From Rhizobacter sp. (GTDB lineage: Bacteria > Pseudomonadota > Gammaproteobacteria > Burkholderiales > Burkholderiaceae_C), in the NCBI GenBank assembly GCA_025360945.1, contig JANYBE010000354.1:1-11812 (forward strand): a stretch of DNA of 11,812 bases, given 5' to 3'. Each line of letters starts with the position of its first letter. Position 1 is the first letter of the stretch. The translations under genes were made by a program, and so were the position numbers. The notes under the pieces are model-generated. The model was not told the DNA's origin, did no database searches, and saw only the letters and a list, made by a program, of their open reading frames with translations. Positions 7,804-11,812 of this stretch are shown here, in pieces.

Positions 7804-8042
7804 AAGTAGGTCAGCACCGGCAGCGTCGCCGTCGTCAAGGTGTAGCGACCGGGAGCGAACACGTCGGCGATCTTGCCTTCGTTGACGAACACCGCCATCT
7901 GCGATTCGCGCACCGTCAGCGAGCCGCCGTTTTGGATCTCGCGGTCTTCCATCGGGTAGCGCCAGGCGAGCGTGCCGTCACCGGACTCGGTCCATTCGAG
8001 GATGTCGATGAACTGTTTCTTGATGAAATCCATCAGCGCCAT
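7800..8042 (-). CDS. SPFH-domain protein, N-terminal part (split by a one-base frameshift)
   Basis: This 80-residue ORF matches the conserved N-terminus of YdjI-type SPFH proteins: MALMDFIKKQFIDILEW, then WRYPMEDREIQNG (27-39), LTVRESQMAVFVNEG (42-56), and ADVFAPGRYTLTT (59-71). It stops with LPVLTYL, in the middle of the conserved block that normally runs on into the W..LF.SPFK segment, which is found in the next frame. Only one codon, of which two bases are present, is missing between the parts, so a single deleted base explains the break. The ATG at 8042 is preferred over a second ATG three codons on because GAGGAG (8052-8057) lies nine bases upstream. It is the first gene of the minus operon, divergent from the UbiH-type hydroxylase. 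Confidence 0.8.
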   Translation of the reverse strand: MALMDFIKKQFIDILEWTESGDGTLAWRYPMEDREIQNGGSLTVRESQMAVFVNEGKIADVFAPGRYTLTTATLPVLTYL

Positions 8043-8051
8043 GGCAGCAAA

Positions 8052-8057
8052 CTCCTC
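8052..8057 (-). promoter_or_regulatory. Ribosome binding site of the SPFH operon
   Basis: GAGGAG on the minus strand lies nine bases before the ATG at 8042 and supports that start for the first gene of the operon. Confidence 0.5.
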
Positions 8058-8087
8058 AGAGGTGCCCCGTGAATCCGGGTGCGGCGA

Positions 8088-8114
8088 ATAATACGCCGGA
8101 CGTTTGCCTTTCAA
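8088..8114 (-). promoter_or_regulatory. Candidate sigma-70 promoter for the SPFH-DUF4178-DUF350-SpeE operon
   Basis: On the minus strand, TTGAAA (8109-8114, five of six to TTGACA) is followed after 15 bases by TATTAT (8088-8093, five of six to TATAAT). The spacer is shorter than the ideal 17. Transcription would begin near 8081, leaving a leader of about 40 bases before the ATG at 8042. It is in the 94-bp gap to the divergent hydroxylase gene. This is pattern matching only. Confidence 0.4.
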
Positions 8115-8136
8115 CCCCCACCAAAGGGTGTGCTTC

Positions 8137-9339
8137 ATGAACGAGATTGCGCGACTGCAGATTGCCGTGGTCGGCGCCGGCCCGGTCGGCCTTGCGCTGG
8201 CGCTGCAGGCGTCGCGCGCGCTGCCCGAGGCCGGCATCACCGTGTTCGACGCGCGGCCGCTCGACAAGGACGTGTCTGGCGACCCGCGCACGCTGGCGCT
8301 CTCGCTCGGCAGCGTGCAACTGCTCCAGCGCCTCGGTGCGTGGCGCGCCGAACACGCGCAGCCGATTCTCGAGGTCCACGTGTCGCAGCAGCCGCCGTCG
8401 ATCCTGCCGCTGCTGGGTGATGTGTTCGGTGAACCCGAGTTGCGCATCCGCGCCATTGACGAGGCAGTGCCGCTGCTCGGCGCGGTGCTGAGCTATGGGC
8501 ACATCGTCGCGCCCCTGCAGCAGGTGTGGATGGCGGCCGCAGCCGCCGAGCCGAAGCGACTGCACAGCCGCTTCGGTCAACCGGTTGCGGCGCTGAAGAA
8601 CGTGGCCGGCGGCGTCGACGTCGATGCCGGCATCGTTGAGCGTTTCGATCTCGCGATCGTGGCCGAAGGCGGCGTGTTCGCCGAGCAAGCCCGCAAGGCT
8701 GTCACGCATGACTACCGTCAGACCGCGTGGGTCGGCACGGTACAGTTCGAGGGTGGGTCGGCTCAACGGCCGAATGGCGTCGCGTTCGAGCGCTTCACAC
8801 GCCACGGCCCGGCGGCGTTGCTGCCCTTGAAGAGCGGTGGCGCCGGTCTCGTGTGGTGCGTCCCGAGTGATGACGACCCGGTGCGCGAGCTGAACGACGC
8901 GCAGCGCGTGACGGTGCTCAACAGCATCTTCCACCCTGCCGTTGGGCGCGTCGCGTCGATCTCGCCGCTCAAGCAGTTCCCGCTCGGCCTGAACGCCGAG
9001 CGCACGCTGACCAATGGACGCACTGTGCGTATCGGCAACGCTGCGCAGACGCTGCACCCGGTCGCCGGCCAGGGCCTGAACCTGGGCTTGCGCGATGCGT
9101 TCGAACTCGTGCAGTCGCTGTCGCGCAACCCCGATGTAGCTGCGGTTCTGCGCCGACTCGAGTGGCAGCGCGGTCCGGACCGGTGGGCAATGATCGCCGC
9201 GACCGATTTCCTCGCGCGCAGCTTTACCTGGAAGCTACCTGGCGCCGGCGCCGCGCGTGGAGTGGGGATCGCGGCCCTGCAACTGCTCGGACCGGTCAAG
9301 TCGGCGCTGGCGCGGCAGATGATGTTCGGTTCGCGGTGA
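8137..9339 (+). CDS. UbiH/UbiF/COQ6-family FAD-dependent hydroxylase
   Basis: This is a 400-residue flavin monooxygenase of the family that hydroxylates the aromatic ring during ubiquinone synthesis, using FAD, NAD(P)H and O2. The dinucleotide motif GAGPVG is at 13-18, followed by a DPRTLALSLGS segment (49-59) typical of UbiH-type proteins. The family signature GNAAQTLHPVAGQGLNLG is at 300-317, running into RDA at 319-321. The mid-protein DG motif is altered to AEGG (176-179). Length is normal for the family. The ATG at 8137 has an AAAGGG ribosome site (8123-8128) eight bases upstream; a TTG-initiated frame from 8104 has none. The regiospecificity (which ring carbon) cannot be read from sequence, so no symbol is given. 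It diverges from the SPFH operon and shows no functional tie to it. Confidence 0.92.
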   Translation: MNEIARLQIAVVGAGPVGLALALQASRALPEAGITVFDARPLDKDVSGDPRTLALSLGSVQLLQRLGAWRAEHAQPILEVHVSQQPPSILPLLGDVFGEPELRIRAIDEAVPLLGAVLSYGHIVAPLQQVWMAAAAAEPKRLHSRFGQPVAALKNVAGGVDVDAGIVERFDLAIVAEGGVFAEQARKAVTHDYRQTAWVGTVQFEGGSAQRPNGVAFERFTRHGPAALLPLKSGGAGLVWCVPSDDDPVRELNDAQRVTVLNSIFHPAVGRVASISPLKQFPLGLNAERTLTNGRTVRIGNAAQTLHPVAGQGLNLGLRDAFELVQSLSRNPDVAAVLRRLEWQRGPDRWAMIAATDFLARSFTWKLPGAGAARGVGIAALQLLGPVKSALARQMMFGSR

Positions 9340-9392
9340 GGCGGATGGTCGGCGATGACGTGAACGCCTGCGTGCGACTGACCCTGTGCAAG

Positions 9393-9558
9393 ACCGTCAG
9401 ACTTGTCGATTTCGCGGCCACGCCAAAAGGGCTGTAGATCCCTCGCAATGCGGTCGTGCAGCGCCCACACTTGCGCCATTGAAGTGTTTCCCGAGATGTT
9501 CGGCCAGCTTAGTGCTGTCGGCGACGTCGCTCAGGAGCAGGGCGTGCAGCGTCTCCAT
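9393..9558 (-). pseudogene. Decayed N-terminal fragment of a class III adenylate/guanylate cyclase
   Basis: Two minus-strand frames together spell the start of a nucleotide cyclase catalytic domain. From the ATG at 9558, METLHALLLSDVADSTKLAEHLG carries the metal-binding DVxxST motif; one frame over, from 9479, MAQVWALHDRIARDLQ and WRGREIDKSDG continue it. The frames join with a one-base shift near 9480. The match ends at the SDG, and about 50 bp further on the hydroxylase stop codon is reached on the other strand, so the remaining domain is missing. In family members the text continues with a hydrophobic F-D strand that is absent here. Nothing suggests a working protein. It is probably the residue of a cyclase gene lost by deletion. 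The identification rests on remembered family patterns. Confidence 0.6.
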
Positions 9559-9559
9559 G

Positions 9560-9590
9560 GCGTCGGTAGAAGCGTCGGTAGAAGCGTCGG
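9560..9590 (+). repeat. 12-bp tandem repeat (about 2.6 copies)
   Basis: The unit GCGTCGGTAGAA occurs twice in a row (9560-9571, 9572-9583), followed by a partial third copy (9584-9590). Read on the minus strand it gives in-frame Ser-Thr-Asp-Ala repeats just upstream of the ATG of the cyclase fragment, so it may be slippage in the dead gene or its former leader. Confidence 0.8.
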
Positions 9591-9636
9591 GACGATGATC
9601 GGTGCCGGACAGCCGCGTGTCAACGCCATCTCTGGA

Positions 9637-9721
9637 GACTGCTGCATTGCCAGACAGCAGTCACTTGCGACCAACCGCTGGCGGCCGCCGAAGGCGGCTG
9701 TTGGCTGAGGGCTGCTCAGCC
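9637..9721. repeat. Cluster of three stem-loops in the non-coding gap
   Basis: Three perfect inverted repeats lie in 85 bp: GACTGCTG/CAGCAGTC (8-bp stem, 10-base loop, 9637-9662), GCCGCC/GGCGGC (6-bp stem, GAA loop, 9684-9698) and GGCTGAG/CTCAGCC (7-bp stem, 5-base loop, 9703-9721). None is followed by a T-run, so an ordinary intrinsic terminator is not supported. The block resembles the GC-rich dispersed intergenic repeats common in Burkholderiales genomes, but no second copy lies in this window. Confidence 0.5.
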
Positions 9722-9778
9722 CCTGCTCACACCGCAGTCTTGGCCCCCATATTCATTAGCCGCACCTCAGCCATCGCC

Positions 9779-9808
9779 TTCATTACCCCGGCACCCGATC
9801 GCTAAGAT
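9779..9808 (+). promoter_or_regulatory. Weak candidate promoter of the SDR gene
   Basis: TTCATT (9779-9784) and TAAGAT (9803-9808) are spaced 18 bases apart, with about 27 bases from the -10 to the ATG. The matches are three and four of six, so this is weak. The -10 region sits in a direct repeat GATCGCT (9797-9803 and 9806-9812), which could mark an operator. Confidence 0.25.
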
Positions 9809-9835
9809 CGCTCATCGCACCCAAGGACAGAGGCA

Positions 9836-10639
9836 ATGGACCTAGAACTCAAAGGCAAGCGGGCCCTCGTGACGGGCGGCAGCCGCGGCATCGGCAAGGC
9901 GGTCGCACGGGTGCTGGCACAAGAAGGCGTCGACGTGGCGTTGCTGGCCCGTGACCTGCAGACGCTGTCGATTGCGGCCGCCGAACTTGCAGCGGAAACC
10001 GGATGCAAGGTGTTCGGTGTCAGCGCGAACACGACGAACGATGCGCAGGTAAAGAGCGCGGTGGCCGAAGCGGTCAGGCTGTTGGGCGGCTCCATCGACA
10101 TTCTGGTCAACGCGGCCGCCGAGCCGGCCGGGTTCAAGGGGCCACCCAAGCTGGAGGAGATCACCGCGGGCTTCTTTCATGCCGAGATGGACACCAAGGC
10201 GATGGGCTACATCCGCTGCGCGCGCGAGGTCGTTGACGGCATGCGCGCCAATGGCTGGGGCCGCATCGTCAGTGTCAGCGGCCTGGCCGCGCGACAGACC
10301 GGCAATGCGGTCGGCAGCATGCGCAACATCGCGGTCGCCGCGCTGACCAAGAACCTGGCCGACGAACTCGGCGCGTCGGGCATCAACGTGACCGCCATTC
10401 ATCCGGGCTTGACGCGCACCGAGCGCACCGCGCCGCTGATCGCAGCGAGCGCGGCAGCGCAGGGCATCTCGCCGCAGGCGCTCGAGGAACAAATGGCGGC
10501 CGGCAACTCGATCGAGCATTTGGTGGACGCCAGCGAAGTGGCGAATGTCGTGGCGTTCTTGTGCTCGCCGAAATCGCGGGCCATCAACGGCGACGCGATT
10601 GCCGTCGGCGGCGGCGCGCCGCGCAGCATCCACTACTGA
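9836..10639 (+). CDS. SDR-family oxidoreductase lacking the YxxxK catalytic pair
   Basis: This 267-residue protein has the classical short-chain dehydrogenase/reductase fold. The cofactor motif TGGSRGIG is at 13-20, the NNAG position reads NAAA (92-95), the active-site serine strand RIVSVSG ends with Ser148, and the post-catalytic HPG is at 189-191. The C-terminal strand GDAIAVGGG (252-260) matches the usual xGxxxxVDGG ending. The key oddity is that where classical SDRs have YxxxK, aligned by the following AxAALTK segment, this protein has Gly160-Ser-Met-Arg-Asn164, so both the catalytic Tyr and Lys are gone. It may be a non-oxidoreductase (binding or regulatory) or use other residues. AGAGG precedes the ATG by two bases and AAGGA by eight, which supports this start. 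It ends 9 bp from the stop of garD, facing it. Confidence 0.88.
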   Translation: MDLELKGKRALVTGGSRGIGKAVARVLAQEGVDVALLARDLQTLSIAAAELAAETGCKVFGVSANTTNDAQVKSAVAEAVRLLGGSIDILVNAAAEPAGFKGPPKLEEITAGFFHAEMDTKAMGYIRCAREVVDGMRANGWGRIVSVSGLAARQTGNAVGSMRNIAVAALTKNLADELGASGINVTAIHPGLTRTERTAPLIAASAAAQGISPQALEEQMAAGNSIEHLVDASEVANVVAFLCSPKSRAINGDAIAVGGGAPRSIHY

Positions 10640-10648
10640 TCGGTTCGG

Positions 10649-11812
10649 TCAGGTCACCGGCGCGGGATTGAACAGCACCAGCGCGTTGTGCAGCTTCCAG
10701 TGTTCGGCCCAGGTCTTCCTGCGGCCGCTGGCGACCTCGAGCATCAGACGGAAGAGCTCCCAGCCCACCTCTTCGATCGTGGCCGTGCCGTCGGCGATCG
10801 AGCCCGCGTTGACATCCATCAGGTCGTGCCAGCGCCGCGCCAGCTCGCTGCGCGTGGCGACCTTGATCACCGGCACCTGAGCCAGACCGTAAGGCGTACC
10901 GCGGCCGGTCGTGAACACGTGCAGGTTCATGCCCGCAGCCAGTTGCAAGGTGCCGCAGATGAAATCACTGGCCGGCGTGGCCGCATAGGTCAGGCCCTTT
11001 TGCTTCAGCTTCTCGCCCGGCGAGAGCACGCCGGAAATCGGCGACGAGCCGGACTTGACAATCGAGCCCATCGCCTTCTCGACGATGTTCGACAGCCCGC
11101 CCTTTTTGTTGCCCGGAGTCGTGTTCGCGCTGCGATCGACCTTGCCGCGCTGCAGGTAGGCGTCGTACCACGCCATTTCGCGGATCATGGCCTCGGCCAC
11201 CTCGGGCGTGGTCGCGCGCGACGTGAGCTGGTCGATGCCGTCTCGCACCTCGGTGGTCTCGGAGAACATCACGCTCGCGCCGGCACGCACCAGCAAGTCG
11301 GTGCAGAAGCCGACCGCAGGGTTCGCGGTGACGCCCGAGAACGCATCGCTGCCGCCGCACTGCACGCCCACCACCAGTTCACTCGCCGGCACGGATTCGC
11401 GCACGCGCGCGTTAAGGCGTTCCAGGTGCAGCTGCGCGCCGGACATCACCGAATCGATCATAGACATGAAGCCGACGTGCGCGTCGTCCTGCAGGCAGAC
11501 GACATCGAGCGCTTGATCTGCGGTGGCACCGACGTCGGCGACGCTGCGTTCATCGACGATGGCGAAGGTGCCCGGCGGCATCAGGCGTTCCGGTTGCAGC
11601 TTCTCGCAGCCCAGGCTCACCACCATCACCTCGCCGCCGAAGTTCGGGTTCAGCGAGATGTTGCGCAGCGTGCGGATCGGAATCTCGGCGCCGGGCGCGT
11701 CGATGGCCACGCCGCAGCCGTAGGTGTGTTCCAGCCCGACGACATCATCGACATTTGGATAGTCAGCCAACAATTCGGCCTTGATACGACGAACCGCGTG
11801 CTCCACCACACC
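10649..11812 (-). CDS. garD: Galactarate dehydratase, C-terminal three quarters (runs off right edge)
   Basis: The frame is open to the right edge with no proper start, giving at least 387 residues of a protein usually about 520 long, so roughly 130 N-terminal residues (the SAF-like domain) are outside. The family dehydrates D-galactarate (mucate) to 5-keto-4-deoxy-D-glucarate in sugar-acid catabolism. The sequence is very close to my recollection of E. coli GarD. Shared blocks (numbered from the first GTG in the window) are HTYGCGVAI (28-36), LNPNFGGEVMVV (53-64), GCEKLQPERL (67-76), QCGGSDAFSGVTANPAVG (150-167), DRSANTTPGNKKGG (225-238), GRGTPYGL (302-309) and the C-terminal FNPAPVT. These blocks favour GarD over the altronate dehydratase UxaA. 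The conserved Cys/His residues linked to metal binding are in these blocks. The gene is convergent with the SDR, with 9 bp between stops and no terminator seen. Confidence 0.88.
   Translation of the reverse strand, partial: GVVEHAVRRIKAELLADYPNVDDVVGLEHTYGCGVAIDAPGAEIPIRTLRNISLNPNFGGEVMVVSLGCEKLQPERLMPPGTFAIVDERSVADVGATADQALDVVCLQDDAHVGFMSMIDSVMSGAQLHLERLNARVRESVPASELVVGVQCGGSDAFSGVTANPAVGFCTDLLVRAGASVMFSETTEVRDGIDQLTSRATTPEVAEAMIREMAWYDAYLQRGKVDRSANTTPGNKKGGLSNIVEKAMGSIVKSGSSPISGVLSPGEKLKQKGLTYAATPASDFICGTLQLAAGMNLHVFTTGRGTPYGLAQVPVIKVATRSELARRWHDLMDVNAGSIADGTATIEEVGWELFRLMLEVASGRRKTWAEHWKLHNALVLFNPAPVT

Noticed and set aside
7795..7810. Programmed ribosomal frameshift in the SPFH gene
   Set aside because: No classical slippery heptamer or downstream structure is evident at the join; a simple one-base loss is more economical.
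8056..9057. A 333-codon minus-strand frame over the UbiH-type hydroxylase
   Set aside because: No motifs, and the plus strand carries the complete family signature.
9403..9708. A 101-codon plus-strand frame in the gap after the hydroxylase
   Set aside because: No ribosome site or motif, it spans the tandem repeat and stem-loops, and the minus strand reads as a cyclase relic.
9703..9721. Stem-loop as an intrinsic terminator
   Set aside because: The stem is good but no T-run follows on either strand, so I list it only as part of the stem-loop cluster.
9842..10633. A 263-codon minus-strand frame over the SDR gene
   Set aside because: It mirrors the SDR frame almost exactly, as expected of an antisense shadow, and has no domain features.

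Overview
The window is about 11.8 kb of GC-rich, densely coded DNA. It suggests a betaproteobacterium, most likely Burkholderiales (Comamonadaceae, Rubrivivax or Rhizobacter-like). The reasons are the strong GC bias at third codon positions, the UbiH/COQ6-type hydroxylase, a GarD very close to the enterobacterial protein, and the protein styles. The taxonomic placement is inference. No tRNA, rRNA, CRISPR array, IS element or origin is visible.

Layout, left to right. At 1-119 (minus) lies the 5' end of an unrecognised gene. At 185-2008 (plus) is an exported BBE-type FAD oxidoreductase with both covalent-flavin residues. From 8042 down to 1992 (minus) runs one compact operon: a split SPFH/SHOCT protein (8042-7800 plus 7803-7012), a twin-zinc-ribbon DUF4178 membrane protein (7001-5472), a DUF350 membrane protein (5432-5208), a seven-TM spermidine-synthase-like protein (5194-3632) and a Tat-lipoprotein FAD amine-oxidase-like protein (3635-1992). 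The last gene overlaps the BBE oxidase tail to tail by 17 bp. A UbiH/UbiF-family hydroxylase (8137-9339, plus) diverges from the operon across a 94-bp gap. The 496-bp stretch 9340-9835 has no intact gene. It holds a decayed fragment of a class III nucleotide cyclase, a 12-bp tandem repeat, three stem-loops and a weak promoter. An SDR protein lacking the YxxxK pair (9836-10639, plus) converges on galactarate dehydratase GarD (10649-11812, minus), which runs off the right edge.

How the genes work together. The six ORFs of the minus operon are separated by -4, 10, 39, 13 and -4 bp, so co-transcription and coupling are likely. SPFH, DUF4178, DUF350 and membrane SpeE genes are known to co-occur in bacteria, but their joint role is not established. 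The combination points to a membrane-associated, polyamine-linked envelope system. A plausible reading is that SPFH and DUF350/DUF4178 proteins form a membrane assembly, SpeE makes or transfers an aminopropyl product at the membrane, and the exported flavoenzyme acts on an amine outside the membrane. No SpeD (AdoMet decarboxylase) gene is in the operon, so decarboxylated AdoMet must come from elsewhere or the substrate differs. The other genes (ubiquinone-type hydroxylase, SDR, garD) look like ordinary metabolic neighbours.
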